The translations under genes were made by a program, and so were the position numbers. A stretch of 48,621 bases of DNA, taken from Bacillus sanguinis. GTDB taxonomy: Bacteria > Bacillota > Bacilli > Bacillales > Bacillaceae_G. Shown one piece after another: positions 39,448-48,621 of the stretch. Position 1 is the first letter of the stretch, and each line of letters opens with the position of its first letter. Below the pieces are notes generated by a model that worked only from the letters and a program-made list of their open reading frames with translations, was not told the DNA's origin and made no database searches. The stretch covers positions 1 through 48,621 of the forward strand of contig NZ_BOQB01000012.1 of assembly GCF_018332475.1 (NCBI RefSeq), written 5' to 3'.

Positions 39448-40371
39448 ATGCGAGTGGCACAATCAGTTTCAGAATTAATCGGGAAAACGCCGATCGTTAA
39501 GTTGAACCGCATCGTAGAATCAGACAGCGCAGATATATACTTAAAATTAGAATTTATGAATCCAGGGAGCAGCGTTAAAGATCGTATTGCATTAGCTATG
39601 ATTGAAGATGCTGAAAAAAAAGGATTATTAAAAGAAGGCGATACAATCATTGAGCCAACAAGTGGTAACACAGGAATTGGTTTAGCGATGGTAGCGGCTG
39701 CTAAAGGATATAAGGCAATTTTAGTAATGCCAGAAACAATGAGTATTGAGCGTCGTAACTTATTACGTGCTTACGGTGCGGAATTAGTATTGACTCCAGG
39801 GCCCGAAGGAATGGGTGGGGCGATTCGTCAAGCGACTGAATTAGCAAAAGAGCATGGTTACTTTATACCACAACAGTTCAAAAATCAATCGAATCCGGAA
39901 ATTCATCGTTTAACTACGGGGCCAGAAATTGTTGAACAAATGGGTGACCAATTAGATGCGTTTATTGCAGGTATTGGTACAGGGGGAACGATTACTGGTG
40001 CTGGTGAAGTACTGAAGGAAGCGTATAAAGATATTAAAATTTATGCAGTAGAACCTGCGGATTCACCAGTATTATCTGGTGGAAAACCGGGTCCACATAA
40101 AATCCAAGGAATTGGGGCTGGGTTTGTTCCAGAAACATTGGATGTAGAAGTATATGATGAAATCATTCAAGTGAAAACAGAGCAAGCATTTGAATATGCA
40201 AGAAGAGTGGCGAAAGAGGAAGGGATTTTAGTTGGTATCTCTTCTGGAGCGGTTATTTATGCGGCAACAGAAATTGCGAAAAAGTTAGGTAAAGGGAAGA
40301 AGGTACTTGTTGTTATCCCAAGTAACGGTGAACGTTATTTAAGTACACCACTTTATCAATTTGAATCTTAA
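39448..40371 (+). CDS. cysK: Cysteine synthase A
   Basis: PLP enzyme joining sulfide to O-acetylserine to form cysteine. ATG 39448 behind AGGAGTG gives 307 residues; the GTG at 39430 has no RBS. The PLP lysine is K44 in [10 protein letters not shown], the substrate loop is [10 protein letters not shown], and the glycine-rich phosphate cup is [10 protein letters not shown]. In B. subtilis CysK also acts with the CymR repressor; no operator is claimed here. A strong terminator follows. Confidence 0.97.
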   Translation: MRVAQSVSELIGKTPIVKLNRIVESDSADIYLKLEFMNPGSSVKDRIALAMIEDAEKKGLLKEGDTIIEPTSGNTGIGLAMVAAAKGYKAILVMPETMSIERRNLLRAYGAELVLTPGPEGMGGAIRQATELAKEHGYFIPQQFKNQSNPEIHRLTTGPEIVEQMGDQLDAFIAGIGTGGTITGAGEVLKEAYKDIKIYAVEPADSPVLSGGKPGPHKIQGIGAGFVPETLDVEVYDEIIQVKTEQAFEYARRVAKEEGILVGISSGAVIYAATEIAKKLGKGKKVLVVIPSNGERYLSTPLYQFES

Positions 40372-40383
40372 TTATATGTGATT

Positions 40384-40419
40384 GAAAAAGCATCCTTGAA
40401 AAAGGATGCTTTTTCTTTT
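40384..40419 (+). terminator. Terminator after cysK
   Basis: GAAAAAGCATCCTT pairs with AAGGATGCTTTTTC around GAAA, followed by T5. Confidence 0.92.
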
Positions 40420-40478
40420 TGGATTGGAAATAGGAAAAGAGTGAATGACTAGAAAACTTCATGTAAAATAAGAGGTAG

Positions 40479-40553
40479 TATAATTAATTTATTTTCACTA
40501 GCCTTCTAGTGTAACCACTCTATATACATAACGAATGTAGTTTGAAGTGGTTA
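40479..40553 (+). promoter_or_regulatory. Folate operon promoter -10 and structured leader
   Basis: A perfect TATAAT (40479-40484) lacks a good -35. The predicted leader of about 100 bases folds into two hairpins: CACTAG-CCTT-CTAGTG (40496-40511), and directly behind it TAACCACT (40512-40519) with AGTGGTTA (40546-40553), ending about 28 bases before the pabB RBS. No T run follows either stem. Confidence 0.45.
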
Positions 40554-40591
40554 ATCTAAGAGGGTGGGATAAAAGAAGACGGGGTGTTGAT

Positions 40592-41989
40592 ATGCAACGA
40601 AGAAAATCTTTAGCGCTTTCTATTCCATATCAGTTAGATTTCTTTAAGCAATATAAATTTCTTTCTAAGGATAAACCGCAACATATTTTATTAGAAAGTG
40701 GACGTGGCGGTCGTTATAACATTGTGGGATTAAACCCAGTAGCGGTAATCCGAGGGAAGGGTGAGACGTTACATATAAGCGAAAGTGATAAGGAAACAAT
40801 AAAGCAAGGAAACCCATTAGATTTAATGCAGGAATATATGGAGCGATGGAAAACAGACTATAATCCAGAGTATCCGCCTTTTCAAGGGGGGGCAATTGGT
40901 TACTTTAGTTATGACTGCATCCGTTATATTGAAAAACTTCCTTCTCTTGCAGAGGATGATATTAATATACCAGATATATTCTTTTTATTATTTGATGATG
41001 TGTTTGTGTATGATCAAGAAGAGAGAGTATTATGGATTATTACACATTATGTAGATAAGCATGAAGAGGCAAAAGAGCGATTAAATGAGGGGAAGGTTCT
41101 TTGGACGACAGAAGTGCCAGAAGTGACTATACCATTTGCATGCCCTGAAAAGAAAAGTGAAGCAGTTGCTTTTACAGAGGAAAGCTTTATGAAGGCGGTT
41201 GAATGTATTCAAGAATATATTGGTGCTGGTGATGTGTTCCAAGTAAACTTGTCGACGAGACAAGAAAGAACGTTACAAACACACCCGCTAGAAATTTATA
41301 CAAGTCTTCGTGAAATTAATCCATCTCCATATATGGGTTACTTGGAGCTTGGGGATTTTCAAATTGTTAGTGCTTCGCCGGAATTGCTAATTAAAAAACA
41401 AGGGCAAGAAGTAAGTACAAGACCAATTGCTGGTACAAGATCCCGCGGTGCGAATGAACAAGAGGATGAAGAACTAGCAAGGGAATTAATTGAGAACGAA
41501 AAGGAACGAGCAGAGCACGTCATGCTTGTGGATTTAGAACGAAATGATTTAGGGCGTGTTTGTAAATATGGCACTGTAGAAGTAGATGAATTTATGGTAA
41601 TCGAGAAATACTCACATGTAATGCACATTGTTTCTAATGTGCGTGGTGAGGTGGATGAAGATAAAGATGCTTTTGATTTAGTGAAGGCTGTATTCCCTGG
41701 GGGAACAATTACTGGTGCCCCGAAAATACGTACGATGGAAATTATTGAAGAATTAGAACCTGTTCGCAGAGGGATTTATACAGGTTCAATCGGTTGGATC
41801 GGTTATTCTGGAGATACAGAATTGAATATTGTAATTAGAACACTTCTTGCTAAAGATGGAAAGGCTCATGTACAAGCAGGAGCGGGAATTGTAATTGATT
41901 CAAATCCGGAAAATGAATATAAAGAGTCGTTAAAAAAGGCGATTGCTTTATGGCGTGCAAAAGAACGTAGTGAAGAAACGGTTAGGTGA
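40592..41989 (+). CDS. pabB: Aminodeoxychorismate synthase, component I
   Basis: Converts chorismate and ammonia (from PabA) to 4-amino-4-deoxychorismate for folate. ATG 40592 behind GGGGTG gives 465 residues (470 in B. subtilis); the frame is open 15 codons further. Chorismate-enzyme signatures are [38 protein letters not shown] and [11 protein letters not shown], with PIAGT rather than the PIKGT of E. coli PabB. It leads a run of eight genes to dusB. Confidence 0.96.
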   Translation: MQRRKSLALSIPYQLDFFKQYKFLSKDKPQHILLESGRGGRYNIVGLNPVAVIRGKGETLHISESDKETIKQGNPLDLMQEYMERWKTDYNPEYPPFQGGAIGYFSYDCIRYIEKLPSLAEDDINIPDIFFLLFDDVFVYDQEERVLWIITHYVDKHEEAKERLNEGKVLWTTEVPEVTIPFACPEKKSEAVAFTEESFMKAVECIQEYIGAGDVFQVNLSTRQERTLQTHPLEIYTSLREINPSPYMGYLELGDFQIVSASPELLIKKQGQEVSTRPIAGTRSRGANEQEDEELARELIENEKERAEHVMLVDLERNDLGRVCKYGTVEVDEFMVIEKYSHVMHIVSNVRGEVDEDKDAFDLVKAVFPGGTITGAPKIRTMEIIEELEPVRRGIYTGSIGWIGYSGDTELNIVIRTLLAKDGKAHVQAGAGIVIDSNPENEYKESLKKAIALWRAKERSEETVR

Positions 41990-41994
41990 GAGAA

Positions 41995-42582
41995 ATGATA
42001 TTAATGATTGATAATTATGATTCTTTTACATTTAATTTAGTGCAGTTTCTTGGAGAACTTGGACAAGAGCTTGTTGTTAAACGTAACGATGAAGTGACTA
42101 TTTCAGATGTTGAGAATATGAAACCAGACTTTTTAATGATTTCGCCAGGTCCGTGTAGTCCGAATGAAGCGGGTATTAGTATGGAAGTTATTCGGTACTT
42201 CGCTGGAAAGATTCCGATCTTTGGGGTTTGTCTTGGGCATCAATCCATTGCACAAGTATTTGGCGGAGAGGTTATTCGTGCCGAGCGATTAATGCATGGA
42301 AAAACGTCATCTATGCATCATGACGGAAAGACGATTTTTTCGGATATTCCTAATCCGTTTACTGCGACGCGCTATCATTCCCTTATCGTTAAGAAAGAGA
42401 CGTTACCTGATTGCTTAGAGGTAACATCGTGGACAGAGGAAGGGGAAATTATGGCGCTCCGTCATAAAACATTACCAATTGAAGGTGTACAGTTCCATCC
42501 GGAATCTATTATGACTTCTCATGGGAAAGAGTTATTGCAAAACTTCATTCTTAAATACAGTCCAAGTGTGACATTATGTTAA
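41995..42582 (+). CDS. pabA: Glutamine amidotransferase component PabA/TrpG
   Basis: Releases ammonia from glutamine for PabB and, in B. subtilis, also for anthranilate synthase TrpE. ATG 41995 after AGGTGAG gives 195 residues, [14 protein letters not shown]. The class I triad is C79 in GVCLGHQS, with H and E in QFHPESIMT. It starts five bases after pabB and overlaps pabC by seven. No TRAP-like (G/U)AG repeat array is visible at the start. Confidence 0.96.
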   Translation: MILMIDNYDSFTFNLVQFLGELGQELVVKRNDEVTISDVENMKPDFLMISPGPCSPNEAGISMEVIRYFAGKIPIFGVCLGHQSIAQVFGGEVIRAERLMHGKTSSMHHDGKTIFSDIPNPFTATRYHSLIVKKETLPDCLEVTSWTEEGEIMALRHKTLPIEGVQFHPESIMTSHGKELLQNFILKYSPSVTLC

Positions 42583-43448
42583 TTTACGTAAATGGTGAGT
42601 ATGTAGAAGCAAATGAAGCGAGAATTTCTCCCTATGACCATGGTTATTTATATGGCCTTGGAGTTTTTGAGACATTTCGTATTTATAATGGTCATCCTTT
42701 CTTATTGGATGACCATTATGATCGTTTAATAGATGCGCTGAATACATTGCAAATTAAATGGACAATGACGAAAGATGAAGTATTGCTTATTTTGAAGAAC
42801 CTACTCGTGAAGAATGAATTAGAGCATGCGTATGTCCGTTTTAATGTATCAGCAGGTATAGATGAAATTGGATTGCAAACAGAAATGTATGAAGAGCCGT
42901 CTGTTATTGTTTTTATAAAACCTTTAGTAGCCCCAGGAGATGTAGTGGAAAAAGAAGGGGTTGTTTTAAAGCAAGTGCGAAATACACCAGAGGGTGCGTC
43001 TCGTTTGAAGTCTCATCATTATTTAAATAACATTTTAGGGAAACGTGAAATTGGAAATGTTGTGAATGAGGAAGGTATTTTCCTTACTGAAACAGGTTAT
43101 GTTGCAGAGGGGATTGTTTCGAATCTCTTTTTCGTAAAAGGTGGTATTTTATATACACCTTCGTTAAAAACGGGGATTTTAAATGGTATCACTCGTGCGT
43201 TTATTATAAAGGTTGCTGAAGAATTAGGTATAGAAGTAAAGGAAGGTTTCTTTACAAAAGATGAATTGCTTTCAGCTGATGAAGTCTTTGTAACAAATTC
43301 GATTCAAGAAATTGTTCCACTTTATCGTATAGAGGGACGAGATTTCCCGGGTAAAGTGGGTATGGTTACAAAGAGATTTATGAGTCTTTATGACATGCAG
43401 AGAGAGAAATTGTGGAGCAGAAATGAATTGCGAAGAGGAGATGTGTAG
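42576..43448 (+). CDS. pabC: Aminodeoxychorismate lyase
   Basis: PLP enzyme of fold type IV that cleaves aminodeoxychorismate to p-aminobenzoate and pyruvate. The 290-residue protein contains [20 protein letters not shown], the PLP lysine K145 in [11 protein letters not shown], and [16 protein letters not shown]. It resembles D-amino acid and branched-chain aminotransferases, but the operon position between pabA and folP supports the lyase. The ATG lies inside the end of pabA. Confidence 0.95.
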   Translation: MLIYVNGEYVEANEARISPYDHGYLYGLGVFETFRIYNGHPFLLDDHYDRLIDALNTLQIKWTMTKDEVLLILKNLLVKNELEHAYVRFNVSAGIDEIGLQTEMYEEPSVIVFIKPLVAPGDVVEKEGVVLKQVRNTPEGASRLKSHHYLNNILGKREIGNVVNEEGIFLTETGYVAEGIVSNLFFVKGGILYTPSLKTGILNGITRAFIIKVAEELGIEVKEGFFTKDELLSADEVFVTNSIQEIVPLYRIEGRDFPGKVGMVTKRFMSLYDMQREKLWSRNELRRGDV

Positions 43449-43449
43449 T

Positions 43450-44283
43450 TTGAAGTGGGATTATGATTTGCGCTGCGGCGAATATACATTGAACTTAAAT
43501 GAAAAAACCTTAATTATGGGGATTTTAAATGTAACACCAGATTCGTTTTCTGATGGTGGGAGTTACAACGAGGTAGAGGCTGCGGTGCGCCATGCGAAAG
43601 AAATGCGAGATGAAGGTGCTCATATTATTGATATCGGTGGTGAATCTACTCGTCCGGGTTTTGCTAAAGTATCAGTAGAAGAAGAAATCAAGCGAGTTGT
43701 TCCGATGATTCAGGCAGTTTCAAAAGAAGTAAAATTGCCTATTTCTATCGACACGTATAAAGCTGAAGTTGCAAAACAAGCAATTGAAGCGGGTGCTCAT
43801 ATTATTAATGATGTTTGGGGAGCGAAGGCGGAACCAAAAATCGCTGAAGTTGCAGCTCATTACGATGTACCTATTATTTTAATGCATAATCGCGATAACA
43901 TGAATTACCGTAATTTAATGGCGGATATGGTTGCTGATTTATATGACAGTATTAAAATTGCTAAAGATGCTGGTGTAAGAGATGAGAATATCATTTTAGA
44001 CCCAGGCATCGGTTTTGCTAAAACACCTGAACAAAATTTAGAAGCGATGCGTAATTTAGAACAATTAAACGTACTAGGTTACCCGGTGCTGTTAGGTACT
44101 TCGAGAAAGTCCTTTATTGGGCATGTGCTAGATTTACCGGTAGAGGAACGTCTTGAGGGAACGGGAGCTACTGTTTGTCTCGGTATTGAAAAGGGCTGTG
44201 AGTTTGTTCGTGTTCATGACGTGAAGGAAATGGCACGTATGGCTAAGATGATGGACGCGATGATTGGTAAGGGGGTAAAGTAA
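43450..44283 (+). CDS. folP: Dihydropteroate synthase
   Basis: Joins p-aminobenzoate to the pterin pyrophosphate; the sulfonamide target. TTG 43450, ten bases after AAGAGGAG, gives 277 residues starting MKWDYDLRCGEYTLN, the start used for the B. anthracis enzyme. The pterin pocket shows GILNVTPDSFSDGG, DIGGESTRPGF, DPGIGFAKT and LLGTSRKSF. The frame is open upstream through pabC, but that part is not DHPS. Confidence 0.97.
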   Translation: MKWDYDLRCGEYTLNLNEKTLIMGILNVTPDSFSDGGSYNEVEAAVRHAKEMRDEGAHIIDIGGESTRPGFAKVSVEEEIKRVVPMIQAVSKEVKLPISIDTYKAEVAKQAIEAGAHIINDVWGAKAEPKIAEVAAHYDVPIILMHNRDNMNYRNLMADMVADLYDSIKIAKDAGVRDENIILDPGIGFAKTPEQNLEAMRNLEQLNVLGYPVLLGTSRKSFIGHVLDLPVEERLEGTGATVCLGIEKGCEFVRVHDVKEMARMAKMMDAMIGKGVK

Positions 44284-44646
44284 TTGGATAAAATCTATGT
44301 TCATGATATGGAGTTTTACGGTTATCATGGTGTATTCCCAGAGGAAAATAAATTGGGTCAGAGATTTAAAGTGGACTTAACGGTGGAATTGGATTTGAAG
44401 CAGGCGGGAGAAAGTGATGACTTAGAGCATTCTGTCAATTATGGAGAGCTTTTCGAATTGTGTAGAAAAGTTGTTGAAGATAGAACGTATAAGCTTGTAG
44501 AGAGTATCGCTGAAAATATTGCTGCAGATATATTGAAACAATATGAGAGTATTTTCCGTTGTACAATTAAAGTAATTAAACCAGATCCGCCAATCCCGGG
44601 ACATTATCGTGCTGTAGCGGTAGAAATTACGAGAGAACGTCCATGA
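44284..44646 (+). CDS. folB: Dihydroneopterin aldolase
   Basis: Cleaves dihydroneopterin to 6-hydroxymethyl-dihydropterin and glycolaldehyde. A 120-residue protein from TTG 44284, directly abutting folP and preceded by AAGGGGG. Motifs are MEFYGYHGVFPEENKLGQ (with the active-site E and the pterin pocket), VNYGELF, and the catalytic lysine in IKVIKPDPPIPGH. It overlaps folK by four bases (ATGA). Confidence 0.97.
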   Translation: MDKIYVHDMEFYGYHGVFPEENKLGQRFKVDLTVELDLKQAGESDDLEHSVNYGELFELCRKVVEDRTYKLVESIAENIAADILKQYESIFRCTIKVIKPDPPIPGHYRAVAVEITRERP

Positions 44647-45158
44647 ATAATATAGCTTACATTGCATTAGGTTCAAATATTGGAGAACGCTATACGTATT
44701 TAACTGAAGCGATTCAGTTTTTAAGCAAAAATCCGTATATCCAAGTTAATGATATCTCATCTGTATATGAAACAGAACCAGTTGGTTATACTGACCAAAG
44801 TTGCTTTTTGAATTTAGTTATAAAAATTTCTACCAATTTATCACCGCAAGAATTATTGAAGGTTACACAAAGAGTAGAGAATGATTTAGGAAGAAAAAGG
44901 GAAATTAGGTGGGGTCCAAGGACTATAGACCTTGACATTTTACTATATAATCAAGAAAATATTGAAGCAGAGAATCTTATTGTTCCGCATCCGCGGATGT
45001 TCGAAAGAGCTTTTGTTATCGTTCCGTTGTTAGAGATTAATCAAGATATAAAACAAAACATTTCACGTTCACAAGTAGAAGAAATGAAAAGGCGAGAGGG
45101 AGTAACGATATGGAAGCAGAAAAATGGGGAAGACGCATTCGTGCTTTTCGAAAGCTAA
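44643..45158 (+). CDS. folK: 6-hydroxymethyl-dihydropterin pyrophosphokinase (HPPK)
   Basis: Transfers pyrophosphate from ATP to hydroxymethyl-dihydropterin, the substrate for FolP. The 171-residue protein has IALGSNIGERYTYL, YETEPVGYTDQSCFLN, and the metal site RWGPRTIDLDILLY followed by VPHPRMFERAFVIVPLLEI. Its 3' end overlaps yazB by 49 bases. Confidence 0.97.
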   Translation: MNNIAYIALGSNIGERYTYLTEAIQFLSKNPYIQVNDISSVYETEPVGYTDQSCFLNLVIKISTNLSPQELLKVTQRVENDLGRKREIRWGPRTIDLDILLYNQENIEAENLIVPHPRMFERAFVIVPLLEINQDIKQNISRSQVEEMKRREGVTIWKQKNGEDAFVLFES

Positions 45159-45313
45159 AAGGTTATACGCAAGAAGGTTTTGCGAAAGAATTAGGGGTAT
45201 CTGTATCTGTTTTAGGTGAAGTTGAGCGAGGGAATCGATCGCCTTCCCAAGATTTTGTAGTGGAAGTTGCTAAAGCATTAAAGGTCTCGATAGATGAGTT
45301 AATGCCAAAGTGA
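45110..45313 (+). CDS. yazB: XRE-type helix-turn-helix protein YazB
   Basis: A 67-residue protein that is almost entirely one Cro/C1-type helix-turn-helix: RIRAFRKLKGYTQEGFAKELGVSVSVLGEVERGNRSPS places the recognition helix near 30-45. The ATG has GAGGGAG eight bases upstream, within folK. It corresponds to yazB of B. subtilis, in the same gene order. Its target is unknown; a role in controlling the folate operon is conceivable but unproven. Confidence 0.9.
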   Translation: MEAEKWGRRIRAFRKLKGYTQEGFAKELGVSVSVLGEVERGNRSPSQDFVVEVAKALKVSIDELMPK

Positions 45314-45336
45314 CTATGAAGGAAGGAGTAAATCGA

Positions 45337-46335
45337 GTGTTAAAGATCGCAAATATTGAGATGAAGAATCCAGTTGTATTAGCACCGATGGCGGGAGTGT
45401 GTAACTCTGCATTCCGTTTGACAGTAAAAGAATTCGGTGCAGGTCTAGTTTGTGCAGAAATGGTAAGTGATAAGGCAATACTACTAAACAATAAAAGAAC
45501 ATTAGATATGTTATATATCGATGAGAGAGAAAAGCCATTAAGCTTACAAATTTTTGGTGGGGAGAAAGAAACTCTTGTAGATGCTGCGAAATACGTAGAT
45601 AAATATACGACAGCAGACATTATTGATATTAATATGGGTTGTCCAGTACCCAAAATCGTTAAGTGTGATGCGGGAGCGAAGTGGCTTTTAGACCCAAATA
45701 AAATATATGAAATGGTAGCGGCAGTTGTAGATGCTGTAGAAAAGCCGGTTACAGTTAAAATGCGTATTGGTTGGGATGAGGATCATATTTTCGCAATCGA
45801 GAATGCAAAAGCTGTTGAGCGTGCTGGTGGACAAGCGGTAGCAGTTCATGGACGTACGCGAGTACAAATGTATGAAGGAACAGCGGATTGGGATATTATT
45901 AAACAAGTAAAACAAGCTGTAAATATCCCGGTTATCGGAAATGGTGATATCGCAACGCCACAAGATGCAAAGCGTATGCTTGATGAAATTGGTGTAGATG
46001 GTGTCATGATTGGTCGCGCTGCCCTTGGAGATCCGTGGATGATTTATCGTACGGTAAAGTACTTAGAGACAGGTGAATTAATGCCGGAACCGACAGTGCG
46101 TGAGAAAATTGACGTATGTATGTTGCATCTAGATCGTCTTATTGATTTAAAGAATGAAAGTGTCGCTGTAAGAGAGATGAGAAAGCATGCGGCTTGGTAT
46201 TTAAAAGGTATTCGTGGTAATGCAACTGTACGTAATGGTATCAATGCTTGTAATACGCGTGAAGACCTTGCAAGTGTATTAGGTACATTTGTAGAAGAAG
46301 TAGAAGCAAAACAACAAACAATTCACATTGGGTAA
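45337..46335 (+). CDS. dusB: tRNA-dihydrouridine synthase
   Basis: Flavin enzyme that reduces uridines in tRNA D-loops. GTG 45337, eight bases after AAGGAAGGAG, gives 332 residues (MLKIANIEMKNPVVLAPMAG), matching B. subtilis YacF length. The TIM barrel shows APMAGVCNSAFR, NMGCPVPKIVKCDAGA with the catalytic cysteine, HGRTRVQMYEG and IGNGDI, then a C-terminal helical tRNA-binding domain. In-frame starts upstream (45310, 45316) overlap yazB and lack RBS support. It is the last gene of the folate unit. Confidence 0.95.
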   Translation: MLKIANIEMKNPVVLAPMAGVCNSAFRLTVKEFGAGLVCAEMVSDKAILLNNKRTLDMLYIDEREKPLSLQIFGGEKETLVDAAKYVDKYTTADIIDINMGCPVPKIVKCDAGAKWLLDPNKIYEMVAAVVDAVEKPVTVKMRIGWDEDHIFAIENAKAVERAGGQAVAVHGRTRVQMYEGTADWDIIKQVKQAVNIPVIGNGDIATPQDAKRMLDEIGVDGVMIGRAALGDPWMIYRTVKYLETGELMPEPTVREKIDVCMLHLDRLIDLKNESVAVREMRKHAAWYLKGIRGNATVRNGINACNTREDLASVLGTFVEEVEAKQQTIHIG

Positions 46336-46351
46336 TAATAGATAGGGAAGA

Positions 46352-46380
46352 TTGACATTCTTTTATACACTTCCTATAAT
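46352..46380 (+). promoter_or_regulatory. Perfect-consensus sigma-A promoter before the lysS terminator
   Basis: TTGACA (46352-46357), exactly 17 bases, TATAAT (46375-46380). The predicted start near 46387 is only about 11 bases before the terminator hairpin at 46398. Such a transcript would end after about 40 bases unless the terminator is bypassed. Confidence 0.8.
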
Positions 46381-46397
46381 TACGTGAAAGAAAGAAG

Positions 46398-46427
46398 AAC
46401 TGCCAGTTAGTTGCTGGCAGTTTTTCT
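46398..46427 (+). terminator. Intrinsic terminator between dusB and lysS
   Basis: AACTGCCAG pairs with CTGGCAGTT around TTAGTTG, followed by TTTCT. It lies 62 bases after dusB and 68 bases before lysS. Confidence 0.9.
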
Positions 46428-46441
46428 AGTTGAGTAGAAAA

Positions 46442-46450
46442 TGCTATACT
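46442..46450 (+). promoter_or_regulatory. Extended -10 promoter of lysS
   Basis: TGCTATACT is an extended -10 downstream of the terminator, with a predicted start about 38 bases before the lysS ATG. No good -35 is present. TTGAGT (46430-46435) with TATATT (46454-46459) at 18 bases is an alternative. Confidence 0.5.
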
Positions 46451-46473
46451 GTATATATTGTAAAAATTAATAG

Positions 46474-47992
<1,519 letters not shown>

Positions 47993-47994
<2 letters not shown>

Positions 47995-48023
47995 GCTTTG
48001 GAGATTTCTCCAAAGCTTTTTTT
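47993..48023 (+). terminator. Terminator after lysS
   Basis: AAGCTTTGGAGA pairs perfectly with TCTCCAAAGCTT around TT, followed by T5. It shares the last bases of the lysS stop. From 48024 to 48144 I see only AT-rich DNA. Confidence 0.93.
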
Positions 48024-48144
48024 ATTTGAGTATGAGTTACCTGGAGATAGTAAATCTTGATAGTGTGAGAAATTATATTTATATAGAAGAAATATGCTGC
48101 TTTTATACTTTTTTACTAAGTTAAAAATTTTATTAGAAAAACTA

Positions 48145-48173
48145 TTGCATTTTAATAATCAAACTGGTATATT
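48145..48173 (+). promoter_or_regulatory. rRNA operon promoter P1
   Basis: TTGCAT (48145-48150), 17 bases, TATATT (48168-48173) with an extended TGG before the -10. It lies 93 bases upstream of P2, the usual tandem layout of Bacillus rrn operons. Confidence 0.75.
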
Positions 48174-48237
48174 TATATTCGTTGCCACGAAAGGTAACAA
48201 GCAAAACAAACGAAAAACAACTTATTAAAAAAAGTTG

Positions 48238-48266
48238 TTGACGAAAATATAACGAAATGTTATATT
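48238..48266 (+). promoter_or_regulatory. rRNA operon promoter P2
   Basis: TTGACG (48238-48243), 17 bases, TATATT (48261-48266), about 100 bases before the 16S gene. Confidence 0.82.
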
Positions 48267-48293
48267 AAAAAAGTCGCTTCTGAGCGATGAAGT

Positions 48294-48307
48294 AGTTCTT
48301 TGAAAAC
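48294..48307 (+). promoter_or_regulatory. boxA-like antitermination site in the rrn leader
   Basis: AGTTCTTTGAAAAC resembles the boxA of Bacillus rRNA leaders, to which NusB-S10 is expected to bind. A small hairpin around GCTTCTGAGC lies upstream. Confidence 0.6.
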
Positions 48308-48366
48308 TGAACGAAACAAACAACGTGAAACGTCAATTTTTATTTTTTGATGCTAGACAAACTAAC

Positions 48367-48621
<255 letters not shown>

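Overview
The window is a stretch of core chromosome from a member of the Bacillus cereus group (Firmicutes), probably close to the replication origin. The evidence is the gene order, which follows the csfB-to-lysS segment of Bacillus subtilis almost gene for gene, together with proteins that closely resemble the B. cereus/B. anthracis versions, low-GC coding sequence, many TTG/GTG starts with strong purine-rich ribosome binding sites, and a short interspersed repeat at 7318-7475 that fits the group-specific bcr1 element. The segment is bounded by two rRNA operons in the same orientation: the last bases of a 5S gene and its terminator at the left edge, and a tandem rrn promoter plus the start of a 16S gene at the right edge.

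Layout, left to right. (1) 1-6711: csfB (sigma-G switch), yaaO, tmk, holB, ricT, yabA, trmN6, yazA and rsmI: nucleotide metabolism, clamp loading and initiation control, and rRNA/tRNA methylation. (2) 6709-7536: convergent abrB on the minus strand, with its promoter and Spo0A boxes, then the bcr1-like repeat in front of metG. (3) 7537-16759: metG, tatD, rnmV, rsmA, yabG, veg, sspF, ispE, purR, ridA, spoVG. (4) 17085-28268: glmU, prs, pth, fin, mfd, spoVT, a SpoVB-like flippase, mazG, rqcP. (5) 28327-33263: yabP, yabQ, divIC, yabR, tRNA-Met, tRNA-Glu, spoIIE. (6) 33483-40371: tilS, hpt, ftsH, coaX, hslO, cysK. (7) 40592-47994: the pabB-pabA-pabC-folP-folB-folK folate operon with yazB and dusB, then lysS.

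Two themes tie the genes together. One is housekeeping information processing: aminoacylation, tRNA and rRNA maturation, peptidyl-tRNA rescue, ribosome quality control, transcription-coupled repair, and PRPP, UDP-GlcNAc, isoprenoid and folate precursors. The other is sporulation control. AbrB (with Spo0A sites in its promoter region), SpoVG (sigma-H promoter), SpoIIE (Spo0A-type promoter with a 21-bp spacer), CsfB/Gin, Fin, SpoVT, YabG, YabP/YabQ and SspF span the programme from transition state to spore coat. Recognisable promoter elements for sigma-A, H, G and K, and possibly E, are present in the matching places.

No phage, plasmid, CRISPR or toxin system is visible. The observations most worth a second look are the bcr1-like insertion before metG, a perfect-consensus promoter that runs almost at once into a terminator upstream of lysS, a hairpin that buries the yabP ribosome binding site with a sigma-E-like -10 in its 5' arm, the structured leader of the folate operon, and several B. 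subtilis neighbours that are missing here.
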